Below, piece by piece: positions 5,706-14,753 of a stretch of DNA of 64,000 bases; position 1 is the stretch's first letter, and each line of letters starts with the position of its first letter. The notes under the pieces are model-generated. The model ran no database searches and was not told where the DNA came from. It was given only the letters and a program-made list of their open reading frames with translations. Origin of the DNA: Campylobacter concisus (GTDB lineage: Bacteria > Campylobacterota > Campylobacteria > Campylobacterales > Campylobacteraceae); assembly GCF_015230015.1 (NCBI RefSeq), contig NZ_JAAKZC010000010.1, forward strand, positions 1 to 64,000, read 5' to 3'. The position numbers and the translations under genes were made by a program.

Positions 5706-6716
5706 TTATATCTTATCCGTGACACATCTAGCAAGTTCATCTGCATTATCGCCCAGATATTCATCACCCCAAAAATCAATCTTCAAAATTTTCCCTAACT
5801 CTTTTGAATTTTGTAGATCATCCAGCCAACGACCACCTATATAATCAGCCTTCTTAACTTCTGAGAGTAAAATTTCTTGCGTTTTTAGCTCATAAGTTTT
5901 TCTAATAAATATTGCATCATAATCTTCCTCTCCTTGCGCATCATCAAAAGATCTGTACTTTTCTATACACTCTTCGTATCTCTTATGCTCTTCATCGCCC
6001 TGATATAGCAAATTTGCACTTTTCTCTAGCCTATGATTTACAAAGTCCATTTGCACTATATGCTCTGGTTTAGGACCATTGTTAACACTACTAAAATACT
6101 TTATAAGCTTAAAATCTTTTCCATCTAATGCAAAAACATACTCCCAGTATCCATACCTGCCATGGCCATATAAAAATTTTAGTTCGTTATTTTCTATCTC
6201 TACTGCAAGCTCTGGTGGATAATAAACGCCACCATATTCATTTGGGCTCTCAAAGATATCTCGCTTAGTTACTACAGCCTCATATTTATCACCATTTGAG
6301 AGTAAGATCACGACACCACGACGATTTTTATTTACTATTTGACACCATTTATCGTCTTTGGTGCTCTCGTCACAGCCATCACTAAACGGCATAAATTTAT
6401 CCTTAAATGTTTCTTGAGTTACCACAACTACATCCTCTATGCCGTCTTTATTTAGATCACTCTTGATGACATCATATAGCGCAGTTTGTTTTGGCAATGA
6501 TGCTTTTACAGCCGCTAGCATCTTATCATCTAGCTTGGATAAATTCTCTATCTCATACTCATCGCCAGAAAAAGGTATATCCATCTGTTTTAGAGTTTTT
6601 AGTATAGAAGCTAACTTTGATGAGTTTTTCTCTACATTACTCGTATTAAGATCATTAGCAAAGTTAAAATTTAGCACAAAAAAAGGAATGCAAATGATAA
6701 CTCCAAATTTAAACAT
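5706..6716 (-). CDS. Exported hypothetical protein with an FG-GAP-like calcium motif
   Basis: 336 residues with a hydrophobic N-terminal export signal (about residues 1-20, ending NFANDL). At about residue 95 it has KSDLNKDGIEDVVVV, a DxNxDGxxD calcium-binding loop of the FG-GAP/VCBS kind, and four scattered cysteines. The C-terminal half is rich in charged and aromatic residues. It is probably periplasmic. No enzyme family is recognised. It is the first gene outside the integrated region and ends leftward of ftsK with 33 bases between. Confidence 0.6.
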   Translation of the reverse strand: MFKFGVIICIPFFVLNFNFANDLNTSNVEKNSSKLASILKTLKQMDIPFSGDEYEIENLSKLDDKMLAAVKASLPKQTALYDVIKSDLNKDGIEDVVVVTQETFKDKFMPFSDGCDESTKDDKWCQIVNKNRRGVVILLSNGDKYEAVVTKRDIFESPNEYGGVYYPPELAVEIENNELKFLYGHGRYGYWEYVFALDGKDFKLIKYFSSVNNGPKPEHIVQMDFVNHRLEKSANLLYQGDEEHKRYEECIEKYRSFDDAQGEEDYDAIFIRKTYELKTQEILLSEVKKADYIGGRWLDDLQNSKELGKILKIDFWGDEYLGDNADELARCVTDKI

Positions 6717-6749
6717 TTTTATTCCTTTATCTTTACATTGATTATAAAT

Positions 6750-8891
6750 TTAAACCAAAATTTCTCTTTGGCCTTTTGCATTTACAGGGCTTAAAACGCC
6801 CATTTTTTCCATCTGTTCGATTATATTTGCAGCCTTGTTGTAGCCTATTTTTAGGCGTCTTTGTAGGTAGCTGATCGATGTTTTTTGCTCGCTTAAGATG
6901 ATCTCTTTAGCTTCCTCATATAGCTCGTCAAGCTCTTCTTCGCCTAGCACGCCAGCAGCCGAGCCTGCGCTAGAGCCCTCCTCTGCTAGAAATTTCTCGT
7001 CATAGATCACGTCTTGTTGCTCTTTTAAGAAATTTACGATCGTCTCGATCTCTTTTTCACTAGCAAATGGCGCATGCAGTCTGATCACTCCAGGACTTCC
7101 AGGAGGCGTAAATAACATGTCCCCGCGTCCTAGCAAGCTCTCAGCTCCCATTTGATCTAAGATGACCTTACTATCGATCCTCTGCCCTACTCTGTAGCTT
7201 ATCCTGCTTGGTAAATTTGCCTTTATAAGACCGGTCACGACATCGACACTTGGGCGCTGGGTCGCTACTATCAAGTGTATGCCACTAGCCCTTGCCATCT
7301 GCGCTAGACGCCCTATATAAAGCTCCACATCCTTGCCACTAGTCATCATAAGATCGGCTAGCTCATCGATGATCACGACGATGTATGGAAACTGCTCGTC
7401 GCCCTCGCTCTTCATCTTTTCGTTGTAACTCTCTATATTTTTTGTGCGAGTTTGGCTCATTATCTTATATCTTCGCTCCATCTCAGCGACCATATTTGAA
7501 AGCGCTGTGATCGCCTTTTTAGCCTCTGTGATGACCGGCGTCAAAAGGTGTGGGATGTCGTTATATATGCTAAATTCAAGCATCTTTGGATCGATCATCA
7601 TTAGACGCAAGGTTTGTGGGCTATTTCTATAAAGCAAACTTAAAAGCATCGCATTTATACCCACACTCTTGCCTGATCCTGTTGTTCCAGCGATCAGCAA
7701 ATGCGGTAATTTTTTAAGATCGGTCACAAAAGGAGCACCAACGATATCCTTGCCAAGAGCCATAGTTAGCGGGCTGCTGGCATTTTTAAAGACTTCACTC
7801 TCTAAAATTTCTTTTAGATAGATCGTCTCTAAATTTTGATTTGGCACCTCGATGCCTACGACGTCTTTGCCAGGGATCGGCGCTTGGATACGGATCGTTT
7901 GAGCCTTTAGCGCCATGGCTAGGTCATCTTGCAAAGTAAGAATTTTACTTACTTTGATGTGTGGGGCTGGGCGAAACTCAAATGTCGTGACGATAGGACC
8001 AGTGTAAGTTCGCACAACATCGCCATCTATCTTAAATTTACGCAGTTTATCGAGCAAATTTGAAATTTGCTGATCGATCTCTGCCTCATTTATATTGTGT
8101 GAGCGCTTTGGAGGGTCGTTTAGAAATTTAAGCGGTGGCAAGACAAAGTCTTTTGGCTTTTCGACCTTGCCACGTTCTATTTGATCAAGAAGTTTTTTGT
8201 TTTCAGCCACTTCATTTAAAATTTCAACCCCACTTATAGTTGCAGATCTGCTCTCTTGTGCGGGTTCTGTCTCTGGCTCACTCTCTAAATTTGCCTCATC
8301 ATCATTTAATACCTGAGCGTCTATAAGCTCTTCTTCTTTTATCTCTTCTGCTTTTGGCTTTTTGCGCTCTATCTTTGGTATCTGCCTAGCCCTTACCTCT
8401 TTTACGCTTGCGCTTTTTTCTTCATAGCCATTTGGCTCTTTATCTACAAAGGCCTTTCTTAAAACGATGATAAAATTTTCTCTAAAAGCAAGTCCAAGTG
8501 AGATGATAAATATCATAAGTATAGCAACTGCAGTGCCGATAGCACCGATAACTTCTTTTAGTGCTGAGACTATAAAGCCCCCTATCACGCCGCTGTTTGT
8601 ACCAGAAGTGCTCAAAGCTTGAAACATCAAAAATGCGATAAAAAATAGAAAAATCCCAACTACAAACTGAGCAAAATCAAAGTCAAATTTCTTAAAATTT
8701 TTATATACAAAATAGCCTAGAACGATAAACAAAAACGGATAGACATAGGCAATAAGTCCAAAATATTTAATATTAAAAACGCCAAGGCTCTGTCCGAGTG
8801 AGCCTACAAAATCAGCAGTCGGAGCAGCCGTAGCGATACCAAAATATATAAAAAAACAAACAAAAATAGTAAATAATATATGTCTTAAAAT
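6750..8891 (-). CDS. ftsK: DNA translocase FtsK
   Basis: Septal DNA pump that segregates chromosome termini. Domains: four N-terminal membrane helices, a charged Glu/Lys linker, an alpha/beta motor with Walker A (GTTGSGKS, about residue 400) and Walker B (VVIIDELADL, about 509), and a C-terminal gamma winged helix (SYLQRRLKIGYNKAANIIEQME). The first usual start is TTG at 8732, but the frame stays open 53 codons further and encodes a clear first membrane helix and periplasmic loop. No ATG, GTG or TTG occurs there. AGGA stands six bases before ATT at 8891, so an AUU start giving 713 residues is proposed. It lies next to flgL as in C. jejuni. Confidence 0.9.
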   Translation of the reverse strand: MLRHILFTIFVCFFIYFGIATAAPTADFVGSLGQSLGVFNIKYFGLIAYVYPFLFIVLGYFVYKNFKKFDFDFAQFVVGIFLFFIAFLMFQALSTSGTNSGVIGGFIVSALKEVIGAIGTAVAILMIFIISLGLAFRENFIIVLRKAFVDKEPNGYEEKSASVKEVRARQIPKIERKKPKAEEIKEEELIDAQVLNDDEANLESEPETEPAQESRSATISGVEILNEVAENKKLLDQIERGKVEKPKDFVLPPLKFLNDPPKRSHNINEAEIDQQISNLLDKLRKFKIDGDVVRTYTGPIVTTFEFRPAPHIKVSKILTLQDDLAMALKAQTIRIQAPIPGKDVVGIEVPNQNLETIYLKEILESEVFKNASSPLTMALGKDIVGAPFVTDLKKLPHLLIAGTTGSGKSVGINAMLLSLLYRNSPQTLRLMMIDPKMLEFSIYNDIPHLLTPVITEAKKAITALSNMVAEMERRYKIMSQTRTKNIESYNEKMKSEGDEQFPYIVVIIDELADLMMTSGKDVELYIGRLAQMARASGIHLIVATQRPSVDVVTGLIKANLPSRISYRVGQRIDSKVILDQMGAESLLGRGDMLFTPPGSPGVIRLHAPFASEKEIETIVNFLKEQQDVIYDEKFLAEEGSSAGSAAGVLGEEELDELYEEAKEIILSEQKTSISYLQRRLKIGYNKAANIIEQMEKMGVLSPVNAKGQREILV

Positions 8892-8946
8892 TTTAGATCC
8901 TTTTGTTAAAAAGGCTTATTATAGCACGCTTGAGTTTAATTTTTAA

Positions 8947-8974
8947 AAAATCAGCAAGCTAGGCCTGCTGATTT
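8947..8974 (-). terminator. Intrinsic terminator after flgL
   Basis: AAATCAGCA (8948-8956) pairs with TGCTGATTT (8966-8974) around a 9-base loop. Leftward reading gives TTTTTT after the stem, 7 bases past the flgL stop. Confidence 0.75.
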
Positions 8975-8980
8975 ATCATT

Positions 8981-11296
8981 TTAGTTTAAGTAGTTTAGCA
9001 AGCTTAGTTGATTTATCTTAGCGCTTGCTTGAAGAGTAGCTTGATATGAGAGTGAAAGCTGTATAAATTTAAGATATGACTCTGCATAGTCTGCGTCTAT
9101 GACGTCATTTTTAACGGTTAACACATTTACTTTCATTATCTCTGCGCGCTCTTTTGTCGATGTCAAAAGCTTGGTTTGAGAGCCGATCTTTGTAAGCTCT
9201 TTGTTCGCGTGGTCTATCAGGTGATCAAGCCTTTTTAGAGCGCCCTGCATGCCGGTATTTCGCGGATCGTGGTTCTCAGAGTCAGCTCTATAGTAGCCAT
9301 TTCTAACAGCATATATCATATCGTCAAGGTCTTGAAAGACGCTAGTGCTTGGCTCATCGATCGTTAAAGCGTTATTTTCGTTAAAGCTAAAAACAGAGCC
9401 CTTTCCTTGAGCGTGACCAGCAACGCCAGCTGTATTCATACCAGTGCTATCTCCGTCAAATTTATCGCCATTTTTTGCGTCATACATAGTAACTTCGATG
9501 TTTGTGACTGATTTTGTCTTATCAGTTAGCACCATCCTGCCACGATCGTCTAAATTTACCTCTACCGCGCCCTTAGTCTTTGATAAGGCGTCTTTGTAGG
9601 CGTTGTAGTTTTGATCTCTTCTGACCTTTTCGATATCTGTGTCGAAATTTGCATTTTCTACGTTTTGAGGGTCAGGGATATTATCGCTTGCTGCCATCGC
9701 GACGATATCCATGAGCTGACGGTATGTGAAGTCGCTAGCATAGGTTCTGTAGCTGCCAAACTCATCTGAGTTATAGACTGTTAAATTTCTAGTTGGTGAG
9801 ACCACGCCAGCAGTCGTTGTTGAAGTTATCTGAAACTGCACTGGGGTGTTTGTGCCGCCTGCTGTGCCCATTTTGACTTTGATATCATACATTGTGCCAG
9901 TGATCGACTTTACCTGCAGACCTATCTCTTGACCGTCGATATTAAAAAGTTCCCTCTTTCTAGCGTCAACATCTCTTGGGTATAAATTTCTATTGTAGCT
10001 CTCTTTTGTGCCAGAGACCTCGCTTAGCTTTGTCTGGTCGGTTGCGTATTCGCCAGTTTTTCTAGCAATTTGTGGTAAATTTGCCACTAGCTCGTTATCT
10101 TTTCGCTCAAATCTAACCTTGTCATAGTCAAATGCGTTTGTTAAATTTCCATCTTTATCAAGGTATTTGCTCTTTACAAATTCAGTTATATGAACCGTTT
10201 TTGGCACAGCATTTGCCATGTTTTCAAGCGCCTCTAGCGAATTTACAGTATCAAGTGCCGTGCTTGGGGCGATAGTATCACGATTGGCCGCAACAGAAGT
10301 AGCTGCAACCATGTGAAAGTCTATCGTTTGATTACCTTTTGTAAGGTCTTTTATATTAAATTGTCCGTCGTTATTTATGCTCACATCGACAACTTTTGTC
10401 GTCTTTGTGTTGCCAAATTCCATACCGATCTTCTCCATCAAACCAGACATCGACGTATCAGCACTCATCTTAAATTTACTTGTAAATGTCGTGCCGTCTG
10501 GCTTTTTACCCTGCATAAAGAAATATGTGTCAGGAAAATTTATATTTGAAGTATCCAAAAAGTCATAATCAGGCTCGATCGTGCCTTTATAAGAACCGTC
10601 ACTGCCCACGACTGAGTCACTAGCGTAGTTTAGACCGATCATATTTTTTATCTTGCTATTTTCATTAAGATATTTTGGTGCATAAGAGATGTCGGTTCTA
10701 GTTTGATCAGCTAGCATCACGTTTGTTGTCAAAACTTTGTTGTAGTCGCCATCTTTTCCTAAAAATAGATCAAATCCCGGGATATTGTAAGGAAGCTCAA
10801 CCTGCGCGCCGGCTGAAGTTTTCATATAGTCGCGGTTGCCTTGATATTTGCCTGAGCCATCGATCGGCTTAGTATCCACAGCACTTCCTGAGAATAAAAA
10901 CTGCCCATTTATAGAGGTATTTGCGATATTTACAAGGTGGTTTTTGATGCCCTGAAGGTCGTTTGCCAAAGCTTCAAGAGAGGTTGTGCTATGCACGTCA
11001 CTGGCTGCTTGAACGACTTTTGTTTTAAAATTTTCAAGCTGTTTTTCAAATTCTTTCAGCGCATTGTCCGTATTTTTTGCAAAATTTACTGACTTACCAG
11101 TAGCGTCTGCCACTTGAGTGAGAGTGGTCGCTTCATAATCAAGCCTCATCGCATCGTTATAAACCGCAGCACCGTCGTATGGATCTTGGATTTTAAGTCC
11201 GTTTGAGAGCTGCTGGTAGCTTTTATTTACGCCAACCATATTTTTTTGATAGTCGTGCAAAGTCTGACTAAAACGTAGTTGATTTGTAATTCTCAT
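8981..11296 (-). CDS. flgL: Flagellar hook-associated protein 3 (hook-filament junction)
   Basis: 771 residues. The N-terminal D0/D1 segment (MRITNQLRFSQTLHDYQ..., YQQLSNGLKIQDPYD) and the C-terminal coiled segment (DADYAESYLKFIQLSLSYQAT...INQLSLLNYL) are flagellin/FlgL-type and form the hook-filament junction. The central 500 residues are a variable exposed domain, giving the large size usual in Campylobacter FlgL. A sigma-54 promoter (GG-N10-GC) lies 31-44 bases upstream and a terminator just downstream, so it is a one-gene unit of the middle flagellar class. It is exported by the flagellar type III apparatus. Confidence 0.93.
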   Translation of the reverse strand: MRITNQLRFSQTLHDYQKNMVGVNKSYQQLSNGLKIQDPYDGAAVYNDAMRLDYEATTLTQVADATGKSVNFAKNTDNALKEFEKQLENFKTKVVQAASDVHSTTSLEALANDLQGIKNHLVNIANTSINGQFLFSGSAVDTKPIDGSGKYQGNRDYMKTSAGAQVELPYNIPGFDLFLGKDGDYNKVLTTNVMLADQTRTDISYAPKYLNENSKIKNMIGLNYASDSVVGSDGSYKGTIEPDYDFLDTSNINFPDTYFFMQGKKPDGTTFTSKFKMSADTSMSGLMEKIGMEFGNTKTTKVVDVSINNDGQFNIKDLTKGNQTIDFHMVAATSVAANRDTIAPSTALDTVNSLEALENMANAVPKTVHITEFVKSKYLDKDGNLTNAFDYDKVRFERKDNELVANLPQIARKTGEYATDQTKLSEVSGTKESYNRNLYPRDVDARKRELFNIDGQEIGLQVKSITGTMYDIKVKMGTAGGTNTPVQFQITSTTTAGVVSPTRNLTVYNSDEFGSYRTYASDFTYRQLMDIVAMAASDNIPDPQNVENANFDTDIEKVRRDQNYNAYKDALSKTKGAVEVNLDDRGRMVLTDKTKSVTNIEVTMYDAKNGDKFDGDSTGMNTAGVAGHAQGKGSVFSFNENNALTIDEPSTSVFQDLDDMIYAVRNGYYRADSENHDPRNTGMQGALKRLDHLIDHANKELTKIGSQTKLLTSTKERAEIMKVNVLTVKNDVIDADYAESYLKFIQLSLSYQATLQASAKINQLSLLNYLN

Positions 11297-11326
11297 AATT
11301 TTTCCCTAAATTTTTATTCACTCTAA

Positions 11327-11340
11327 GCAAGAATAATTCC
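11327..11340 (-). promoter_or_regulatory. Sigma-54 promoter of flgL
   Basis: Leftward sequence GGAATTATTCTTGC has GG (-24) and GC (-12) separated by exactly 10 bases with TTGC at -12, the RpoN consensus. It lies 31 bases upstream of the flgL ATG, as expected for a middle-class flagellar gene under FlgR/FlgS control. Confidence 0.8.
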
Positions 11341-11396
11341 GCTTTGTGATATATCGGTGAAAATTTGATTTTTTTTAGTGCAAAAAAGTTTTATTG

Positions 11397-11402
11397 TATA
11401 AT
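11397..11402 (+). promoter_or_regulatory. -10 element of the yaaA promoter
   Basis: TATAAT preceded by TTG and a T-rich upstream stretch, typical of Campylobacter sigma-70 promoters that lack a strong -35. It lies 36 bases before the yaaA ATG and is divergent from the flgL promoter. Confidence 0.55.
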
Positions 11403-11437
11403 CTGCCAAAATTTACATATATAAAATAGGAAAGAAA

Positions 11438-12184
11438 ATGGCGTTAAAAATCCTCTTCTCACCAAGCGAAAGCAAAATTTCTCTAAATACAAATGATAAA
11501 TTTGATGGTAAAAATTTGATATTTTCTGAGCTTTTTAGCAAAAGGGCTGAAATTTTAAAACGATATGATGAGTTTTTAAAAAGTGCAAATTTAGACGAGA
11601 TAAAAAAGCTTTTTGGACTAAAAGAGCTTGAGGATAGCGAGCAACTGCGAGAAAGCCTATCTAAAAAAGGTAGCATAAAAGCTATCTTAAGATATGACGG
11701 CGTTGCCTACAAGCACCTAAACTACCGCGGACTAAGCGTTGAGGCTCAAAAATATATAGATAATAATGTTTTGATATTTTCAAATTTATTTGGGCCAATT
11801 TTAGCAAAAGATAAGATAGCTGAATATAAACTAAAGCAAGGCGAAAAGCTAGCTAGCTTTGATATTTGTAAATTTTATGAGCAAAATTTTAGCAAGGCAG
11901 TCGATAGCTTTTTAGAAAATGATGAAATTTTAGATCTTAGAGCTAAATTTTATGAGAAATTTTATGTGGTAAAAAAAGAATTTACGACATTTTGCTTCTT
12001 AAAAAACAAAAAGATACTAAGCCACCATGCAAAAGCTTATAGAGGTGAGGTTTTACGCCAGATCGCAAATGCTAAAGTGACAAACAAAGATGAGCTAATG
12101 GCTCTAAATTTTGAAAATTTAAAGCTTGTAGATATGAAAAAGATAGGGCTAAAAAACGAGCTTACGTTTGAAATTTGCGAGTGA
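11438..12184 (+). CDS. yaaA: YaaA family peroxide-stress protein
   Basis: 248 residues beginning MALKILFSPSESK, the start typical of YaaA (UPF0246). It also has YDGVAYKHLNYRGLS (about 87-101), NVLIFSNLFGPILAKDKIAEYKLK (about 108-131) and the C-terminal HHAKAYRGEVLRQI block; these are the family's conserved boxes. In E. coli YaaA lowers free intracellular iron and protects DNA during peroxide stress. The ribosome site AGGAAAG precedes the ATG. It stands alone between flgL and hup. Confidence 0.88.
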   Translation: MALKILFSPSESKISLNTNDKFDGKNLIFSELFSKRAEILKRYDEFLKSANLDEIKKLFGLKELEDSEQLRESLSKKGSIKAILRYDGVAYKHLNYRGLSVEAQKYIDNNVLIFSNLFGPILAKDKIAEYKLKQGEKLASFDICKFYEQNFSKAVDSFLENDEILDLRAKFYEKFYVVKKEFTTFCFLKNKKILSHHAKAYRGEVLRQIANAKVTNKDELMALNFENLKLVDMKKIGLKNELTFEICE

Positions 12185-12273
12185 AAGTTCAAAATTTGGT
12201 CTTTTTTACTAAAAAAATGCAAAAAAAGAGCTAAATTTAGGGAAAAAGTATTGTATTTTTTTTTAAAAGAGTG

Positions 12274-12279
12274 TAGAAT
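12274..12279 (+). promoter_or_regulatory. -10 element of the hup promoter
   Basis: TAGAAT, preceded by a TTG and a long T tract (12251-12264), 30 bases before the HU start. It matches the Campylobacter sigma-70 pattern. Confidence 0.5.
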
Positions 12280-12308
12280 TGCCGCATAACTTCTTAAAAG
12301 GATGGTTC

Positions 12309-12611
12309 ATGAAAAAAGCTGAATTTATTCAAGCGGTTGCCGACAAGGCTGGTCTTTCAAAAAAAGATACTCTAAAAGTTGTTGATGCTACTTTGGAGAC
12401 AATCCAAGCGGTTCTTGAAAAAGGCGATACAATTAGCTTTATAGGCTTTGGTACTTTCGGTACTGCTGACAGAGCTGCAAGGAAAGCTAGAGTTCCTGGA
12501 ACTAAGAAAGTAATCGACGTTCCTGCTAGCAAAGCAGTCAAATTCAAAGTTGGCAAAAAACTTAAAGAAGCAGTTGCTGCTGGTGCTGCTAAAAAAGGTA
12601 AAAAGAAATAA
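12309..12611 (+). CDS. hup: DNA-binding protein HU
   Basis: 100 residues: MKKAEFIQAVADKAGLSKKD start, the GDTISFIGFGTFGTADRAARKARVPGT turn into the DNA-binding arm, and the VDVPAS..VKFKVGKKLK end of HU/IHF proteins. A Lys/Ala-rich tail (AAAGAAKKGKKK) extends the usual 90 residues. It bends and compacts the nucleoid. The ATG at 12309 has AAAAGGATGG just upstream; an earlier in-frame start at 12279 lacks a ribosome site. A strong terminator follows. Confidence 0.95.
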   Translation: MKKAEFIQAVADKAGLSKKDTLKVVDATLETIQAVLEKGDTISFIGFGTFGTADRAARKARVPGTKKVIDVPASKAVKFKVGKKLKEAVAAGAAKKGKKK

Positions 12612-12622
12612 TTTTCTTTTTC

Positions 12623-12644
12623 GGGGAGCAAGTCTCCCCTTTTT
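12623..12644 (+). terminator. Intrinsic terminator after hup
   Basis: GGGGAG-CAAGT-CTCCCC followed by TTTTT, 11 bases past the hup stop. Confidence 0.85.
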
Positions 12645-12682
12645 ATTTCTTCTCACAAATCTAAAATTTCAATCATAACTTA

Positions 12683-12769
12683 GCCCGAGTGGTGAAACTG
12701 GTAGACGCGTCAGACTCAAAATCTGGTAAGGGCAACCTTGTGTCGGTTCGAGTCCGACCTCGGGCACCA
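12683..12769 (+). tRNA. tRNA-Leu (anticodon CAA)
   Basis: Acceptor GCCCGAG/CTCGGGC, D-arm, anticodon stem TCAGA/TCTGG with loop CTCAAAA (anticodon CAA), a long class II variable arm (taagggcaaccttg), T-arm GTCGG-TTCGAGT-CCGAC and encoded CCA. It reads Leu UUG codons. The 87-nt length with a long variable arm fits leucine. Confidence 0.93.
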
Positions 12770-12835
12770 TATATCATTACAAGTAATTATTTTTTACAGA
12801 ATAATAACAGAGTAAGAAATACTAATTCACTCACT

Positions 12836-12849
12836 GGAACACCTTTTGC
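12836..12849 (+). promoter_or_regulatory. Sigma-54 promoter upstream of the 12874 gene
   Basis: GGAACACCTTTTGC has GG and GC exactly 10 bases apart and TTTGC at -12. Transcription would start about 12 bases on, just before AGGAGG (12863-12868) and the ATG at 12874. Confidence 0.75.
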
Positions 12850-12873
12850 TTTAAACTAGCTAGGAGGCAAACC

Positions 12874-13917
12874 ATGAATGATATTAGCATCTTAAGCACA
12901 AATGTAAATTCATACACCAAGCAACAACACAAACAAGATAGATCTTTAAATTTTAGTAATCTTATAAAGCAAAGTGTCAAAGAAAAGAGTAACGAGCCAA
13001 GCCAAGAGCCAGCTAAATTTACTTATACCACTTCTTCTCAAAATAGTCTCATCTCTTTAAATTTCAGTGATCTTCAAGCTTATGGCTACACAGTAGATAA
13101 AGCTGGCTTTATGGGAGCTGATTTTAACAAAGCAGCAGGCTTGCCACAAGATTTTAAACTTCACAAAAGCACGCTTGATGAGATAGTTAGATACAACAAC
13201 AAAACATATCTCTTCACACAAGATAGAAGCAAGGCTGCCTTTGAAAAGATAGACGTAGCTGATACCACAAAGCACTACTATAACCTTTTTAAAAGCATTG
13301 TGGGCGATGAAAAAGATAGATATAGCGAGGCTGATCTAGTAAATTTACCAAAAGGCTTTAGCTTGGATACTAACCAAAAAACCTTTGGTAAAAATGCAAA
13401 TTTCTTAAAAGATGTGAGCCTAATATCTGTTACAAATGTATATAAAACATTTGATCAATTTAACGATGCAAAGAGCGTTAGAGATGAACTTAGAGGCTTT
13501 GGAGTAAGCCACGAGGTCTATGAGCTAAATTTTAGTAAAGAGCATCTTGACGCAATAGCCAGCGACGAATATACATTTAACCCTGATATGTTGGTATATC
13601 AAGCAGATGATACTTATAGCAATGCTGGTGTATTTGTGGGATTTTTAAAGAGTTTTAGCCCTATCGCTAGTGATAGTGGCGAGACAAAGCTTAGCGTAGA
13701 GGCAAGCTCTTACTCAAAGCTAATGAGCGAGCAAAGCTTGGCTGATGATATAGTGCCTCTTTCAAGACTTTTAAAAAATGAGAAGATGATCAAATTTATC
13801 TTAGAAGAGCTACTAAAGAGAAATTTACTCACTTCAAAAGATGGCAAAAGTGCGAGCGAGATAGTAGATAGTGTGCTAGCTCATGCCACAAAGCTTCAAA
13901 ACGAGACAAAAGCTTAA
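12874..13917 (+). CDS. Flagellar-coexpressed hypothetical protein (sigma-54 promoter)
   Basis: 347 residues, soluble, no signal peptide or membrane helix. The first 45 residues are polar and disordered-looking (Ser/Asn/Gln/Lys-rich), as in type III-exported or effector proteins. A middle segment reads YGYTVDKAGFMGADFNKAAGLP, followed by alpha/beta-looking sequence. The strong AGGAGG ribosome site and the sigma-54 promoter place it in the flagellar regulon, perhaps among the flagellar-coexpressed determinants that Campylobacter exports through the flagellum. No confident family is recognised. Confidence 0.6.
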   Translation: MNDISILSTNVNSYTKQQHKQDRSLNFSNLIKQSVKEKSNEPSQEPAKFTYTTSSQNSLISLNFSDLQAYGYTVDKAGFMGADFNKAAGLPQDFKLHKSTLDEIVRYNNKTYLFTQDRSKAAFEKIDVADTTKHYYNLFKSIVGDEKDRYSEADLVNLPKGFSLDTNQKTFGKNANFLKDVSLISVTNVYKTFDQFNDAKSVRDELRGFGVSHEVYELNFSKEHLDAIASDEYTFNPDMLVYQADDTYSNAGVFVGFLKSFSPIASDSGETKLSVEASSYSKLMSEQSLADDIVPLSRLLKNEKMIKFILEELLKRNLLTSKDGKSASEIVDSVLAHATKLQNETKA

Positions 13918-13953
13918 ATAGATAAATTTAAAAAGGTAGCTCTGTTTTATCCA

Positions 13954-14742
13954 TCAAGCCATCTTATTTAAAATTTGCTTCTTGTCTATCTTTTGCATAA
14001 GCTCTAAGACATCTATGCCTCTTTTTTCTTTGAAATTTAAAAGCTCTCTTGCATAGAGAAATTTTTGATCCTTGTTTATATCATAGGTCTCATACTTCTT
14101 TTTAACCTGCATAGGTTTAAATTTCTTCTCGCTTTGTTCTTTGACAAAATTTGCATTGTATTCTTGTTCTTCTTTGTGTAGTTTGGCTAGAAATTCTTTA
14201 TGCTCTTTTGTAGTTTTTTCTACATCTTCTCTATAAAGCTTCTTAAACTCTTCTATGCTTAGATCCGCTCTAGCAAACAATCTAGCACCATCATTACTCA
14301 TCATTGTATCTTCAGGAAACGAGTTCATAAAATCTTCTAGCTCAGCCTCTTGTTCTGCTGTGCCGATACCAACCATCAGTCCAGAAATTGTTGGCTTGCC
14401 ATCTACTGAGTTAGAAAGCAACCAGTCCATGTGCCCTTGCAAGACACTAATCTCAAGCTCTTCCATCTTTTCTGGATATTTTGCTATCAACGCACGTCTT
14501 TGCTCGATAGTAAAATCATATTTCTTAGAAAGCATAGTGTCTATCTTATTTATAGCATCCGTTATCCAGTTATCTTTACTTTCATCTATATCAATAAATT
14601 CTGGCAATACTTCTACAAGGGGTTTATGCATTAGTTTATCTATTAAAGCCTTTTCTTGCTCATTTGACATTTTTGCATTTTCTTTTTGGATAGTGCTTTC
14701 TTGTATCGGTGTGTTGCTAAGTCCGTTTATGCTAGTTATCAT
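13954..14742 (-). CDS. Hypothetical protein, paralogue of the 14754 gene
   Basis: 262 residues, acidic and helical, no signal peptide. Its C-terminus (KKFKPMQVKKKYETYDINKD...FLYARELLNF...GIDVLELMQKI) aligns by eye with the end of the upstream neighbour (KKFTPIQVTKKSQTYKLEAD...). A DLSIEEFKKLY box matches DMSVDEFKGKW there. The ATG follows AGGGGAGC and lies 11 bases from the neighbour's stop, so the two form an operon. The Ser/Asn-rich beginning resembles the 12874 protein. Role unknown; a flagellum-linked exported function is a guess from context. Confidence 0.55.
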   Translation of the reverse strand: MITSINGLSNTPIQESTIQKENAKMSNEQEKALIDKLMHKPLVEVLPEFIDIDESKDNWITDAINKIDTMLSKKYDFTIEQRRALIAKYPEKMEELEISVLQGHMDWLLSNSVDGKPTISGLMVGIGTAEQEAELEDFMNSFPEDTMMSNDGARLFARADLSIEEFKKLYREDVEKTTKEHKEFLAKLHKEEQEYNANFVKEQSEKKFKPMQVKKKYETYDINKDQKFLYARELLNFKEKRGIDVLELMQKIDKKQILNKMA

Positions 14743-14753
14743 TTCAGCTCCCC

